Shown: positions 9,510-19,636, numbered from the stretch's first letter. The stretch is DNA of 64,000 bases from Mycolicibacterium neworleansense (GCF_001245615.1 NZ_CWKH01000001.1:3100001-3164000); one strand, 5' to 3'. Notes: generated by a model from the sequence alone, not told the origin. Translations and numbers: made by a program.

Positions 9510-11141
9510 ATGTCGCACACCCTCGTCGAGTCCAGTCAGGATATCGACCCGGGCATGGCCTATCTGTCGATCAAGCAGCGGTACTGGCTACTCGCGGTGG
9601 CCTGCATGGACGTCTCGATCGTGGTCGCATCGATGGTGGCACTCAACGCCGCGCTGCCCGACATCGCCCGCGAGACCGCCGCTTCCCAAGCCCAACTCAC
9701 CTGGGTGATCGACGGATACACCCTGGTGCTGGCCTGCCTGCTACTGCCCGCCGGAGCCATCGGCGACCGCTACGGCCGCCGTGGCGCGCTGCTGGTGGGG
9801 CTTGCGGTGTTCATCGTGGCCTCGGCCGCGCCCATGGTGTTCGACGATCCCGTTCAACTGATCGCGGCACGCGCGGTCGCCGGGGCGGGTGCCGCCTTCA
9901 TCATGCCGGCCACCCTGTCGCTGCTGACGGCAGCGTTCCCAAAGTCGGAGCGCAACAAGGCCGTTGGGATCTGGGCCGGTGTAGTCGGCTCAGGGGCGGT
10001 GTTCGGATTCCTGATCACCGGCGGGCTGTTGCACTTCTGGGCATGGCAATCCATCTTCGCGGCCTTCGCTATCTGCGGCGCAGGGTTGTTCATCCTGACT
10101 TGCACGGTGCCCTCCTCACGGGACGAGGACGCCGCACCGCTGGACTGGATCGGCGCCATCCTGATCGGCGCGGCCGTGGCGATCTTCGTGCTCGGGGTGG
10201 TCGAGGCCCCGGTGCGCGGCTGGACGCACCCCATGGTGTGGGGTTGCATGGCCGGCGGCGTCGTCCTGGCCGCCGCGTTCGCCGTCACGCAACTCAGCCG
10301 CACGCACCCCCTGCTGGATGTCCGGCTGTTCGGACGACCCGACTTCGCCACCGGAGCGGTGGGCATCACGTTCCTGTTCTTCGCCAACTTCGGCTATTTC
10401 TTCGTCAGCATGCAGTACATCCAGCTCGTCATGGGCTACAGCCCGATCCAGACCGCAATCGCCCTGTGCCCGTTGATGCTTCCCGTACTGGTCCTCAGCG
10501 CCACCACACACTGGTATCTGCCTCGGCTGGGCCTGCGACTGTGCGTACCGCTGGGCCTGCTGGCCATCGCCGCCGGACTGATGTGTATGCGACTGCTCGA
10601 ATTGGACTCCAGCTATCTCGACTACGCCTGGCCGCTGATCATCATCAGCATCGGCATCGGCCTGTGCACCGCGCCGACGACATCGGCGATCATGGGAGCC
10701 GTTCCCGACGAGAAGCAGGGCGTGGCGTCGGCGGTCAACGACACCACCAGGGAGGTCGGTGCCGCCCTCGGCATCGCGGTGGCCGGCTCGATCCTGGCCG
10801 CCAATTACCAGAATCACCTGGGCTCCAAGCTGACCGGGCTACCCACGGAGGTTCGTGAACCGATCCTGAGCTCGTTGGCCGAAGCCCTTGCCGTGGCCGG
10901 GCAGCTGGGTCCGCAGAGTACGACCGTCGCGGAGCTGGCCAAGCAGGCTTTCCTGGATGCGACGAACTCGGCACTGCTGGTGATGGCGCTGGTGCTCGCT
11001 GTGGCCGCGGCGTTCGTCGGTCTCTGGGCGCCGGGCCGCGACGGTCGGCAACTGCGGGTGGTCCGCCGGCTCAGGTCGCGAGGAACTCCGCGGCCCGATG
11101 ACCGATCATGGCAATGGTCGCGTGCGGGCCGCGGCTGGTGA
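9510..11141 (+). CDS. MFS drug efflux transporter (DHA2/EmrB-QacA type)
   Basis: 543 aa with about 14 hydrophobic segments, including MFS motif A (GAIGDRYGRRGALL) and the DHA2 pattern MVALNAALPDIARE near TM1. It exports lipophilic compounds using proton motive force. GAAGGAG precedes the ATG. The last ~30 residues are Arg/Gly-rich and overlap mftG by 71 bp, so the tail is probably a run-on to the next stop. Paired with the divergent TetR repressor. Confidence 0.9.
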   Translation: MSHTLVESSQDIDPGMAYLSIKQRYWLLAVACMDVSIVVASMVALNAALPDIARETAASQAQLTWVIDGYTLVLACLLLPAGAIGDRYGRRGALLVGLAVFIVASAAPMVFDDPVQLIAARAVAGAGAAFIMPATLSLLTAAFPKSERNKAVGIWAGVVGSGAVFGFLITGGLLHFWAWQSIFAAFAICGAGLFILTCTVPSSRDEDAAPLDWIGAILIGAAVAIFVLGVVEAPVRGWTHPMVWGCMAGGVVLAAAFAVTQLSRTHPLLDVRLFGRPDFATGAVGITFLFFANFGYFFVSMQYIQLVMGYSPIQTAIALCPLMLPVLVLSATTHWYLPRLGLRLCVPLGLLAIAAGLMCMRLLELDSSYLDYAWPLIIISIGIGLCTAPTTSAIMGAVPDEKQGVASAVNDTTREVGAALGIAVAGSILAANYQNHLGSKLTGLPTEVREPILSSLAEALAVAGQLGPQSTTVAELAKQAFLDATNSALLVMALVLAVAAAFVGLWAPGRDGRQLRVVRRLRSRGTPRPDDRSWQWSRAGRGW

Positions 11142-12513
11142 TGGCGGGCATGATCGACCCGTCCACGACCCACAGGCCGTCGACCCCCAGCACCCGGCAG
11201 GTGGGATCGAGAACCGCGGCGGGCCCCGTCCCCATCGGAGCGGTCCCGGCCAGGTGCTGAGAGGTCGACCAGGATTCGACGCCGACCTCGGCTGTGTGAC
11301 TGACCAATTCGCGCGCCAATTCGGCACCGCGCCGCAGGGCGTCGACATCCTCGGCGACCGTGTCGTAGCGGTGCTCGATGACCGGGGCCACCGCCGGATC
11401 GGCAGAGGCCAACCGGACCCGGCCGCGCGAGTGCGGGCGCATCAACGCCACACCGAGGTGCGGGAGTTCGGCGGGGTCGTGCCCGGGTCCGTGCACCATG
11501 GCCGCAAAGCCGGCAGTGTACGGGCGCACCTCGATGCCGTCGGCGGTGGTGAGCACCGCCTCCAACGGCGGCAGGTCATGAGTCGGCACCCAGGAGACCG
11601 GCAGCACCCATTCCGGATGGTCCACGGTGTGCATCCCGACCGGCAGGCCGGCCACCACCTCGACGCCGAGCGCCTCCAGTTCGGCCGCCGGCCCGACACC
11701 GGACAACAGCAACAGGTGCGCTGATCCAATTGCACCGGCAGACAGCACAATTCGATCGGCGTTGAGCACCGAGCCGTCATCGCACCGCACCCCGACAGCC
11801 CGGTTTGCCGCGAAAAGCACCTGCTGAACCCGGGTATCGGTCCGCACCGTGAGATTGGGCCGGCCGAGTGCGGGCTTCAGATAGGCGCCACCCGGTCCAA
11901 CTCTGGTGCCGCCGTTGATGTTCAGCGGAACCGCCCCTACCCCGGCCGGCAGCGCCGCACCGGCATCGGAGCCGTTCAGATCCTCGAGCCAGCCGAATCC
12001 GGACCGCTTCGCCGCGTCAACGAATGACGCTGTGCAGCCGTCGAATTCGCGCACCCGGCGCACGGTGATCGGCCCCTGGTCACCATGCAGGGCGGTGTCG
12101 AAATCCAGGTCGGTCTCGATGGCACGGAAATGCGGCAGCACGTCGCCCCACCCCCAGCCCGGCACTGCCCAGGTGTCGAAGTCGGTGGGCAGCCCCCGGC
12201 AGAAGTAGCCGCCGTTGACCGCCCCCGAGCCACCGACGACCGATCCGCGGATGATCTCGGTATGCCGTCGCGGGTTCTCCGTCAGTACCGACGGATAGTG
12301 GCGAACCACAGAGCTGGCCGCCCCGATCGGCAGGCGCAGGGCATCGGCGATCTGCGCCGCCACCCGAGGGTCGCTCGGTGCCGGACCGGCCTCGACGACA
12401 GTCACATTGCAGCCGGGATCGCCGGAAAGCCGTTCAGCCAGAATTGATCCGGCGCTTCCGGCGCCGACGATCAGGACGTCCCGCACGCGAGGAGGGCAAG
12501 ATGGCCGCGGCAA
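11071..12513 (-). CDS. mftG: Mycofactocin-associated GMC oxidoreductase MftG
   Basis: GMC flavoprotein that, in mycobacteria, passes electrons from reduced mycofactocin toward the respiratory chain. The FAD Rossmann motif is at the N-terminus (VLIVGAGSAGSILAERL). The GMC C-terminal half carries SQHLAGTAPMGTG and VDGSIMPAITSRGPHATIAM. A TTG at 12513 with GGAG upstream is kept as start; a GTG at 12486 is the main alternative. Last gene of the mft operon, 6 bp after mftF. Confidence 0.93.
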   Translation of the reverse strand: MPRPSCPPRVRDVLIVGAGSAGSILAERLSGDPGCNVTVVEAGPAPSDPRVAAQIADALRLPIGAASSVVRHYPSVLTENPRRHTEIIRGSVVGGSGAVNGGYFCRGLPTDFDTWAVPGWGWGDVLPHFRAIETDLDFDTALHGDQGPITVRRVREFDGCTASFVDAAKRSGFGWLEDLNGSDAGAALPAGVGAVPLNINGGTRVGPGGAYLKPALGRPNLTVRTDTRVQQVLFAANRAVGVRCDDGSVLNADRIVLSAGAIGSAHLLLLSGVGPAAELEALGVEVVAGLPVGMHTVDHPEWVLPVSWVPTHDLPPLEAVLTTADGIEVRPYTAGFAAMVHGPGHDPAELPHLGVALMRPHSRGRVRLASADPAVAPVIEHRYDTVAEDVDALRRGAELARELVSHTAEVGVESWSTSQHLAGTAPMGTGPAAVLDPTCRVLGVDGLWVVDGSIMPAITSRGPHATIAMIGHRAAEFLAT

Positions 12514-12519
12514 CTGGCG

Positions 12520-13932
12520 TTAACTCCGCAGCTGCGGCTTGAGCGCACCGAGCTGACGTTCCCGCACCACCCCGGTCCACAGGCCGATCCCGTAGGCCAG
12601 GTCGTCCAGCCGCTTGAGCAGGATGTGGGCCAGCAGGCCGACCGGTTTGGTGTCGTCATCGGCGTTGCCGCGCCGGCTCGCCCAGTCGACCACGCCGTCG
12701 AGCACCGCGGCCACCAGCACCGCGTGTCTCGCCCGGCGGAACAGCAGGGCGGCGATCAGCGCGACCGGCCAGTAGTGCCGGCAGATCGCCGAACACAGCT
12801 GCAGGGCCGCTGACCACAGTCCGCGCGCGGTGACCGCGGCGACCTCGGTGGGTTCGGTGTCGACCGTGCTGAGCGAGCGGGCGATGCGCCGGCCGGTGAA
12901 GATGGCGATCACCACCGAGCCCAGATACCCGAAGCACGACCCCATTGCCAGGAACAGCCACACCATCAAAGTCCATCCGGAGATCACCACCGGGGCGGTC
13001 TTCCCGGGGTGCCGGACGCTCAGCGGCGCCGCCGAGGTGCCGTAGAAAGCCTTGCGGTTGAACCACTCTCGCAAATCGGTCCGGTGATCGTGGGCCACCA
13101 GCGCGATGGGCTCGTACCGCAGCCGGGCCCCGGACTCGACCAGCCGCCAGCACAGGTCGACATCCTCACCGGACTGCATGGTCTCGTCGAACCCGCCCAC
13201 CGCGGCCAGCGCCGACCGCCGGCAGATGATGGCCGCACTCGGTACGTAGGACACCGGGCCGTAGGGCACCACCGGCGCCTCGCGCACGCCGAGATCCAAC
13301 GACGACCGCACCGCCTCATACCGGGCGACCACATTGTCGGCGGTGTGCAGCCCGACGATGCGCGGCGCCACCAGGGCCACCGCGGGGTCACAGAAGTGTC
13401 CGAGCAACGCCTCCAGCCACCCGCGCCGCGGCACCACATCGGAGTCGAGGAACGCCACGAAATCGGTCTCGCAGGCTGCCAGCCCGGTGTTGCGGGCGGC
13501 CGCCGGACCGTTGCTGCGGAGGTGCCGGAGCACCTGGACGTCGCAGTGCATCCCGGCGAACTCTGTTTGGGCGACCGGAACCGCTGAGCCGTCGTCGACG
13601 ACGATCACTCGCAGGCCGCGCAGCGCCGCGATCAGGCGGTGCAACCCGGATACGTTGTCGCGCACCGGAATAATGACGGTCACGTCGCGATGTGAGGGTC
13701 CGCTGGGCGGCCGGGGGTGGGCGACCGTGGCGTCGAGCAAAGTCCGCGCCAGTTGCGCGCTCTGTGCGTCATGCACTTCCAGGCGGCCACCGTTGAGCAT
13801 GGTCTGTGCCGTCGGCGCCAGCCGCAGCAACCGGGTCGGTGACCCGCCGAGCAGAGCCGCCCCGGATCCGAGCACCTTGACACGGCGGTCCACCTGTACG
13901 GCGAAACCGTCGGGCAGCCTCGGTCCGGTCAT
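12520..13932 (-). CDS. mftF: Mycofactocin glycosyltransferase MftF
   Basis: Family-2 glycosyltransferase that attaches the oligoglucose chain to mycofactocin. The GT-A fold is visible ([10 protein letters not shown], then VIVVDDGS, and DxD-like FLDSD). A hydrophobic C-terminal part suggests membrane association. From the ATG at 13932, which overlaps the mftE stop as ATGA, it is 470 aa, the usual mycobacterial length. A longer upstream start was rejected because of that coupling. Confidence 0.94.
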   Translation of the reverse strand: MTGPRLPDGFAVQVDRRVKVLGSGAALLGGSPTRLLRLAPTAQTMLNGGRLEVHDAQSAQLARTLLDATVAHPRPPSGPSHRDVTVIIPVRDNVSGLHRLIAALRGLRVIVVDDGSAVPVAQTEFAGMHCDVQVLRHLRSNGPAAARNTGLAACETDFVAFLDSDVVPRRGWLEALLGHFCDPAVALVAPRIVGLHTADNVVARYEAVRSSLDLGVREAPVVPYGPVSYVPSAAIICRRSALAAVGGFDETMQSGEDVDLCWRLVESGARLRYEPIALVAHDHRTDLREWFNRKAFYGTSAAPLSVRHPGKTAPVVISGWTLMVWLFLAMGSCFGYLGSVVIAIFTGRRIARSLSTVDTEPTEVAAVTARGLWSAALQLCSAICRHYWPVALIAALLFRRARHAVLVAAVLDGVVDWASRRGNADDDTKPVGLLAHILLKRLDDLAYGIGLWTGVVRERQLGALKPQLRS

Positions 13933-14672
13933 GTCAGCAATCCGTTCCGGTCCGGCTGCCACCGCCCCATCCGACCGGCAGCGCCGTTCACCATCTCAGC
14001 AAAGATACGCTCCCCCTCGGCAGCCGTGGCGGTTGTCGGGTCACCGAGGACCCCGACTTCGCTGACTGCGGCGATCCCGCCACGGCGCATCGCCGGCATC
14101 AGCTCGGCCAGCGGGGCAGTGTTCCCCGGAGTCAGGTCGTCGATCCAGACATCACCGGGCGAAATATGTAGCAATACAGATGTTTCGGTATGCCCCGCAT
14201 GCGCGTCGGCCCCCGCGGCGAGGCAGGGAACCCAGCCAACGTCGCGGCCCTCCTGGCGCAAGAGGGCGACCGCAGCGGTCAGCGCCTCCACATTTCCCCC
14301 GTGACCATTGATGAAGACGAGCCTGCCGGCCCAGCTCGAAGCGGAACGTCCGTACTCCACCAGCAACGACCGCAACGCGGCGGTGCCGATCGACACCGTG
14401 CCGGGGAACCCCTCGTGCTCACCGCTGGCGCCGTAGTGAACGGGCGGCGCGACCATCCAGTCACCGGCCGGCCCGCCCTCCAGGTGCTCCTGGACCGCAT
14501 GCGCAACGGCGGTGGCGATCCGCGTGTCCGTGTCCAAGGGCAGGTGCGGACCATGTTGCTCGGTAGAGCCCACGGGGATGATCAACATTGGCGACACGCT
14601 GCGTAGCTGTCTCGACGTTGAGTTCCCGAGCCCGCTGGGGAAAGCCACGTGCCGATGGTAGGCCGAATTCAC
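13929..14672 (-). CDS. mftE: Mycofactocin peptidase MftE (creatininase fold)
   Basis: Metal-dependent creatininase-family peptidase that releases the C-terminal Val-Tyr dipeptide derivative from the modified MftA. 247 aa from GTG. Metal-site motifs are intact: [16 protein letters not shown] (about 35-50), [14 protein letters not shown] and FINGHGGN. Coupled to mftF by ATGA; separated from mftD by a 132-bp gap. Confidence 0.95.
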   Translation of the reverse strand: MNSAYHRHVAFPSGLGNSTSRQLRSVSPMLIIPVGSTEQHGPHLPLDTDTRIATAVAHAVQEHLEGGPAGDWMVAPPVHYGASGEHEGFPGTVSIGTAALRSLLVEYGRSASSWAGRLVFINGHGGNVEALTAAVALLRQEGRDVGWVPCLAAGADAHAGHTETSVLLHISPGDVWIDDLTPGNTAPLAELMPAMRRGGIAAVSEVGVLGDPTTATAAEGERIFAEMVNGAAGRMGRWQPDRNGLLT

Positions 14673-14804
14673 CTACTGTGCGCCAATTGTTGGAGCACAG
14701 GCAGCAATTGATTTGCCTTAGCTTTCACGACACCGGCCATGACCATCACGTACGTCCCACCTGCCACCCCTGTCACGCTGCACCGCGGCCCGGCGCGGGC
14801 CGCC

Positions 14805-15995
14805 TCAGGAGTCGGCGGGTGGCACGCCGAGGGTTCGGGTGAAGCCCTCAGGTACCAGGATGTCATCCGGAGTGAGGTCGTGGATCGAGGACTTGCCCAG
14901 CCCGCGGAGCGCCGAGTCGATGCCACCGCTGAGGATGTCCAGGACATTCTCGACACCCGCCTGGCCGTTGGCGGCCAGGCCCCACAGATAGGCGCGCCCG
15001 ATCATGACGGCCCGGGCGCCCAGCGCCACGGCCTTGACGACGTCGCTTCCGCGCCGGATCCCGCCGTCCAGCAAAACCTCGACCTGGTCACCCACCGCCT
15101 CGGCGATGGCCGGCAGGCAACGGATCGCCGCCGGGGTGCCGTCCAGGTTGTTGCCGCCGTGGTTGGACACCGTGATGGCCGAAACACCCGCATCCACGGC
15201 ACGTTTGGCGTCGTCGACGCGGACCATGCCCTTGAGCAGGAAAGGACCGCCCCACTGCTCACGCAACCAGGCGATGTCCTCCCAGGTCGGGGGCGGGGTA
15301 CCCATCCACTGCCCGTAGGCCTCGAAGAACGTCGGGCCCGGCTCGCCGCGCCGCCCCTGGTTGGGCACGCGCAGGTCCGGCGGACGCAGGTGCTTGCCGA
15401 AGCTCCACAGCCAGCGCGGCTTGGTGAGCACCTCCGGGGACATCCGCAACATCGTGCGCAGGTCCATTCGCTCCGGGATCTTCGGGCTACCCCAGTCCCG
15501 GCCGTGGCTGAAGCTCCAGTCGGTGGTGCAAATCAGTCCGGCGGCTCCCGCTTCTCTGGCCCGCTGCACGCGCTCGGCGATCTCGTCGCGGGACCCGAGC
15601 CAGTAGATCTGGAAGAAGATCTTGTCGTTGACGGCGGTGACTTCCTCCATCGGCTTGCTGGCGAACGACGACAGCCCCATGGCAGTCCCACGGGCCGCAG
15701 CCGCCCGGGCGACAGCTACCTCACCGTCGGGGTCGACCGCCTGCACACCGGTGGGCGAGATGATCACCGGCATCGAAATGTCTTGACCCATAACGGTGGT
15801 CGCCATTTCGCGCTTCTCAGTGGCACCGACCACATGCGGCGCGAAGCCGAGTTCGGAGAACGACTCCACATTGTCGGAGACCGTCACGCCCTTCTCGCTG
15901 GCCGAGATCAGCGAGGAGTAGGCGGACTTGGGGAGCCGCTTCTTGGCCCGCTGCTGGGCAATGGCGACGGTCTCGAACCAGGTATCACGAGCCAT
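14805..15995 (-). CDS. mftD: Mycofactocin flavoprotein MftD
   Basis: FMN-dependent alpha-hydroxy-acid-dehydrogenase-like enzyme that oxidatively deaminates the intermediate AHDP to premycofactocin. 396 aa, the family length. Recognisable are SMPVIISPTGVQAV, the active-site region SNHGGNNLDGTPA, and the phosphate-binding DGGIRRGSDVVKA. It starts 3 bp after the mftC stop. Confidence 0.95.
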   Translation of the reverse strand: MARDTWFETVAIAQQRAKKRLPKSAYSSLISASEKGVTVSDNVESFSELGFAPHVVGATEKREMATTVMGQDISMPVIISPTGVQAVDPDGEVAVARAAAARGTAMGLSSFASKPMEEVTAVNDKIFFQIYWLGSRDEIAERVQRAREAGAAGLICTTDWSFSHGRDWGSPKIPERMDLRTMLRMSPEVLTKPRWLWSFGKHLRPPDLRVPNQGRRGEPGPTFFEAYGQWMGTPPPTWEDIAWLREQWGGPFLLKGMVRVDDAKRAVDAGVSAITVSNHGGNNLDGTPAAIRCLPAIAEAVGDQVEVLLDGGIRRGSDVVKAVALGARAVMIGRAYLWGLAANGQAGVENVLDILSGGIDSALRGLGKSSIHDLTPDDILVPEGFTRTLGVPPADS

Positions 15996-15998
15996 GGA

Positions 15999-17189
15999 TT
16001 ACACCGGACTTTCGTTACAGATTCGGGCGGGGGGCTTGGTCAGCAACTTGAGTGCCACCGGCCCCTGCTTGGTACCGCGGGAGTGGTCACCGCTGGGCTT
16101 GGGTTTGATGCGCTCGGCCGCCAGGGCCGGCTCGCCCCAGCCTTCGACGCACTCGGGATCCGGTCCGTCCATCGGCAGGCCGGTGAAGAACTTGGCCGCC
16201 ATGCAGCCGCCACGGCACGCGTCGTAGTGCCCGCAGCCGCTGCAGGCGCCGGCCGACTGCGGCTCGCGCAGCTCCCGGAACAACGGGGAGTTCTGCCAGA
16301 CGTTCTGGAAACCGGCGCCAAAACCGGTGTCTTCCAAGATGTTTCCGGCCAGGAACTTGTCATGGATGGCGAACGGGCAGGCGTACACGTCGCCCACCGG
16401 GTCGATCAGGCACACCACCCGGCCTGCACCGCACAGGTTCAGCCCGGCCAGCGCGCCGGGCTCACCCAGGCCCGACAGGTGGAAGAACGAGTCACCGGTC
16501 AACACCCGCTCACCGTGGGCGACCAGCCAGTTGTACAGCTGGCGCTGCTGGTCCGGGGTCGGATGCAGCTCGTCCCAGACGTCCGCGCCGCGGCCTGACG
16601 GACGCAGCCGGGTGATCCGCAGGGTGGCGCCGTACCGGTCGGCCAGCGCCTTGAACTCGTCGAGCTGGTCGACGTTGTGGCGGGTGACCACCACCGAGAT
16701 CTTGGCATCGGAAAAGCCTGCGGCGGCAAGGTTTTCCAGCGCACGCACGGCCATGTCGAACGAGCCCTTGCCGCGCACCGCGTCGTTGACCTCGGCGTTG
16801 GCACCGTCCAGTGAGATCTGCACGTCGACGTAGTCACTGGCAGCAAGTTTCGCGGCGACCTCGGGCGTGATGCGCACGCCGTTGGTGGAGAACTTGACTC
16901 CGACATGGTGCTCGGTCGCGTAGTCGACCAGCTCCCAGAAGTCCGGGCGCACAGTGGGTTCGCCACCACCGATGTTCACGTAGAACACCTGCATGCGTTC
17001 CAGCTCGTCGATGATGTCCTTGCACTGCTGCGTGGACAGCTCGCGCGGATCGCGCTTACCCGAGGAGGACAGGCAGTGCACGCACGCCAGGTTGCAGGCG
17101 TAGGTGAGCTCCCAGGTCAGGCAGATCGGGGCGTCGAGCCCGCTCTCGAACTGGTCGACGAGCCTCGGCACAGGGGCAACAGAAGTCAT
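15999..17189 (-). CDS. mftC: Mycofactocin radical SAM maturase MftC
   Basis: Radical SAM/SPASM enzyme that decarboxylates the MftA C-terminal tyrosine and forms the Val-Tyr carbon bond. The SAM cluster CxxxCxxC is Cys32-Cys36-Cys39 (ACNLACVHC); the GGGEP motif follows. SPASM cysteines occur at LCGAGRVVC, YACPF and CSGCGHYDACRGGC. 396 aa from the ATG at 17189, which overlaps the mftB stop (ATGA); a further upstream start was rejected for that reason. Confidence 0.97.
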   Translation of the reverse strand: MTSVAPVPRLVDQFESGLDAPICLTWELTYACNLACVHCLSSSGKRDPRELSTQQCKDIIDELERMQVFYVNIGGGEPTVRPDFWELVDYATEHHVGVKFSTNGVRITPEVAAKLAASDYVDVQISLDGANAEVNDAVRGKGSFDMAVRALENLAAAGFSDAKISVVVTRHNVDQLDEFKALADRYGATLRITRLRPSGRGADVWDELHPTPDQQRQLYNWLVAHGERVLTGDSFFHLSGLGEPGALAGLNLCGAGRVVCLIDPVGDVYACPFAIHDKFLAGNILEDTGFGAGFQNVWQNSPLFRELREPQSAGACSGCGHYDACRGGCMAAKFFTGLPMDGPDPECVEGWGEPALAAERIKPKPSGDHSRGTKQGPVALKLLTKPPARICNESPV

Positions 17190-17479
17190 TGTGAGTTCCC
17201 GGGGATGAGCATCTTCGAGGACACCAGCACGCTCAGCGCATGCAGGTACGGGCCTTGGTCGGAGTCCGCGATACCGGCCGCGCGGCACGCGGACCGGGCG
17301 TCGGGGTGATCAGCCAGAGAGTTGACCACCTCGACGACCGTCCGGTTCTTCAGAAACGACAGCTTGCGAGTTCCGAAGTGATACAGCAGGGCACCGAACG
17401 GCTCCGGCCGCACCGCCACCTGGTGGTGCAACCGCCAGCTGACATCCGGGTCGAATACGACGCCAGTGCGCCCAGCCAT
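17186..17479 (-). CDS. mftB: Mycofactocin precursor-binding chaperone MftB
   Basis: RiPP-recognition (PqqD-like) protein that delivers MftA to MftC. 97 aa from ATG 17479, which has GGAGG seven bases upstream; longer in-frame starts lack this. The winged-helix-like core shows in RPEPFGALLYHFGTRKLSFL. Lies 23 bp after mftA and overlaps mftC by ATGA. Confidence 0.93.
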   Translation of the reverse strand: MAGRTGVVFDPDVSWRLHHQVAVRPEPFGALLYHFGTRKLSFLKNRTVVEVVNSLADHPDARSACRAAGIADSDQGPYLHALSVLVSSKMLIPGNSQ

Positions 17480-17502
17480 ATCGGTAACCTCCGCGGACAC
17501 CG

Positions 17503-17598
17503 TCAGTAAACCCCGCACATACCGTCGATCGAGACCTCTTCGACGAGCGTCTCGGTGACGAGCTGGGTTTCGGTTTCAACCTGCGGGTTCTGATCCAT
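17503..17598 (-). CDS. mftA: Mycofactocin precursor peptide MftA
   Basis: A 31-aa peptide, [10 protein letters not shown]... ending IDGMCGVY, the invariant mycofactocin C-terminus. The terminal Val-Tyr is converted to the redox cofactor core; the acidic N-terminal leader is discarded. AGGAAAGG lies 8 bases before the ATG. It is first in the mft operon, just downstream of the control region shared with mftR. Confidence 0.97.
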   Translation of the reverse strand: MDQNPQVETETQLVTETLVEEVSIDGMCGVY

Positions 17599-17690
17599 GA
17601 ATCGCACCTTTCCTGCAACTGTGGGTCTCGACAATTGTGACCTGAGTCGCAAGAATATGGCATCGAGTGCACAAATGGAAGGGCGGGTTT
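17599..17690. promoter_or_regulatory. mftR/mftA divergent control region
   Basis: This 92-bp gap must hold both promoters. It contains the palindrome ACAATTGT (17631-17638) flanked by TCG and GAC, a plausible core of the MftR operator. On the minus strand TATTCT offers a -10 for mftA. Neither promoter could be assigned a convincing -35. Confidence 0.45.
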
Positions 17691-18296
17691 ATGCGGCAGG
17701 CAGCGGGGTCCCGTGTCGGTCGGCGCCCGTCCACCACGCAGGACCACATCACCGACGTCGCCCTGGCCCTGTTCGCCACCCACGGCTTCGACGAGGTCAG
17801 CGTCGACGACGTGGCCAAGGCCGCCGGCATCGCCCGGCGCACACTGTTCCGCTACTACGCCTCCAAGAACGCCATCCCCTGGGGCGACTTCGACGCCCAC
17901 CTACAACACCTGCGCGACTTGCTCGCCTCCCTGAGCACCGAGATCCCCCTGGCCGACGCGCTGCGCGAGGCCCTGCTGTCGTTCAACACCTACGACGCCC
18001 AGGAAATGGCCCAGCACCGGATGCGCATGCGCGTGATCCTGGAAACAGCTGGCCTGCAGGCATATTCGATGACGATGTATGCCGGCTGGCGTGAGGTCAT
18101 CGCCACGTATGTGGCCCAGCGGATCGGCGCCGCACCCGGCGATCTGATGCCACAGACCGTGGGATGGCTGATGCTGGGCGTCGCGCTGTCGGCATACGAA
18201 CACTGGCTGGCCGACGAGTCTGTCGCCCTGGCAGACGCCATCGCCGAGGCCTTCGAGGTGGCCCGGCCCGGCCTGGAGGCCCTAGGCCCGCGGTAG
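17691..18296 (+). CDS. mftR: Mycofactocin locus TetR regulator MftR
   Basis: 201-aa TetR protein divergent from mftA. The conserved MftR N-terminus is present ([20 protein letters not shown], then [35 protein letters not shown]). MftR represses the mft operon and responds to acyl-CoA in work on M. smegmatis. ATG 17691 has GGAAGGGCGGG upstream; a start 24 bases earlier is less well placed. The 3' end overlaps the convergent PhyH gene by 15 bp. Confidence 0.92.
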   Translation: MRQAAGSRVGRRPSTTQDHITDVALALFATHGFDEVSVDDVAKAAGIARRTLFRYYASKNAIPWGDFDAHLQHLRDLLASLSTEIPLADALREALLSFNTYDAQEMAQHRMRMRVILETAGLQAYSMTMYAGWREVIATYVAQRIGAAPGDLMPQTVGWLMLGVALSAYEHWLADESVALADAIAEAFEVARPGLEALGPR

Positions 18297-19025
18297 CTCG
18301 TCCCATACGCAGGCCAGTGCGGGCGGACCTTGGGGACCGAGCTTCTCGCTGAGCATCACCGGCGCCTGCGACATGAAACGTGGTGTGCCCCCGCGATGTA
18401 CGTCGGCAGCGTGCGCCGTGAAGGGGTGCAACACGTACATGTCACCGGGCCGGCCCGTGGCACGGACCACCGGCCGTGCCCGGCTCACCTCGTCCACCAG
18501 CGCCCCCGCTTCGATGAAGTCGATCGGATCGGGCCCGAGCGCGCCGGCGACGTCACGATGTGAACCCACCCGGACCCGCGTCGGCGCATCGGTGGGTCCG
18601 ACCTCTGACAGCAGCGTCAGCACCAGCAGCGTGTGCGGGCGGCCGCTGACTGCCCACTGCCCACCCGGCAGCGGGGTGTTGGCGTCGATGTGCCAGCCCC
18701 GGTCCTCGGCCGGCGGATCGACCGGAAACCGCACCGGAATGTTGCCAAGGGAGCCCCGCGGCTGCCACCGTCGGGTTCCGCAGATCTGGTCCAGGGCATC
18801 GGCGAGTGCAGCACTGTGCGCAAGCTGCCCGAACGGCCCGGCGCCGGTCAGGTCGGCCGCCCACACCACCGGACCGGTCCACGATGCCGGCTCATCCGGA
18901 GACAACCCGATCTGCGTCCACAGCAGATCCCTGGCCGCATCGGCAATTTCGGCCGGAACGGCCTGCTCGATCTTGACCAAGCCGTCCCGCCGGAATGCGT
19001 CGACGTTCACCACACCGACCACCAT
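18282..19025 (-). CDS. Phytanoyl-CoA dioxygenase (PhyH)-like protein
   Basis: 247-aa Fe(II)/2-oxoglutarate-dependent oxygenase-like protein. The metal triad is suggested by WHIDANTP (HxD) and a distal His in [13 protein letters not shown]; the Arg in TPRF could bind 2-oxoglutarate. Substrate unknown. It is convergent with mftR and divergent from the ECF sigma gene. GGGGGCGGG lies about 8 bases before the ATG. Confidence 0.82.
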   Translation of the reverse strand: MVVGVVNVDAFRRDGLVKIEQAVPAEIADAARDLLWTQIGLSPDEPASWTGPVVWAADLTGAGPFGQLAHSAALADALDQICGTRRWQPRGSLGNIPVRFPVDPPAEDRGWHIDANTPLPGGQWAVSGRPHTLLVLTLLSEVGPTDAPTRVRVGSHRDVAGALGPDPIDFIEAGALVDEVSRARPVVRATGRPGDMYVLHPFTAHAADVHRGGTPRFMSQAPVMLSEKLGPQGPPALACVWDELPRA

Positions 19026-19114
19026 GACGCAGCCCGCCCCCGGGTGCCACCGATTTTTCGGCGAGAAATTCTTCGCCCAACGCCCGTCGGAGTTCGGTGC
19101 CCGGCGGCGACGAT

Positions 19115-19636
19115 ATGAATGTGAGCGCCGAAACAGACGCTCCGCGGATGCTGCTGAACCTGTACGACGACGCCCTGCCGGTGGTGTACGGCTACTTCGT
19201 ACGACGCTGCGGCGACCGCGGAACCGCCGAGGACCTGACGTCGGAGACGTTCCTGGCCGCCATGGACGCGGCCCGCAAACCGTCGCCGCCTCCGATGTCG
19301 GTGCCCTGGCTGATCGGGGTGGCCCGGCACAAGCTGGCCGACCACTACCGGCGTCGCCAAGACCGGTTCACCGTGCCGGTCGCCGAGCTACCCGAACCGG
19401 TGGATCCGGGCGACGACTGGGACGCCGAGCTGGATCGCATTGTCGCCGAATCGGTTCTGGCCCGGCTGCCCGAACACCACCGCGCCGTCCTGGTCCTGCG
19501 CTACCTCGACGACTGCTCGGTGCCCGAATGCGCCGAGCTGATCGGGCGCACCGTTCACGCCACCGAAGCCCTGCTCGTGCGGGCCCGCCGCGCGTTCAGA
19601 GCCCAATACCCGACACCGGAAGGAGGGACGTCGTGA
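19115..19636 (+). CDS. ECF-type RNA polymerase sigma factor
   Basis: 173 aa from the preferred ATG (GTG starts at 19097 and 19121 are alternatives; no strong ribosome site distinguishes them). Sigma region 2 is residues ~17-81 (VVYGYFVRRCGDRGTAEDL and PWLIGVARHKLADHYRRR). Region 4 is ~112-162 (LPEHHRAVLVLRYLDDCSV). No C-terminal extension. Its stop overlaps the VOC-gene GTG (GTGA). No classical anti-sigma gene is adjacent, so the coupled triple-VOC protein may sense or control it (inference). Confidence 0.9.
   Translation: MNVSAETDAPRMLLNLYDDALPVVYGYFVRRCGDRGTAEDLTSETFLAAMDAARKPSPPPMSVPWLIGVARHKLADHYRRRQDRFTVPVAELPEPVDPGDDWDAELDRIVAESVLARLPEHHRAVLVLRYLDDCSVPECAELIGRTVHATEALLVRARRAFRAQYPTPEGGTS

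Noticed and set aside
14739..16598. 619-codon plus-strand frame
   Set aside because: Antisense of mftD and mftC; composition typical of a shadow frame.
18373..19632. Upstream extension of the VOC-protein frame
   Set aside because: The open frame continues for 420 codons through the sigma-factor gene in another frame; the GTG coupled to the sigma stop is the credible start.
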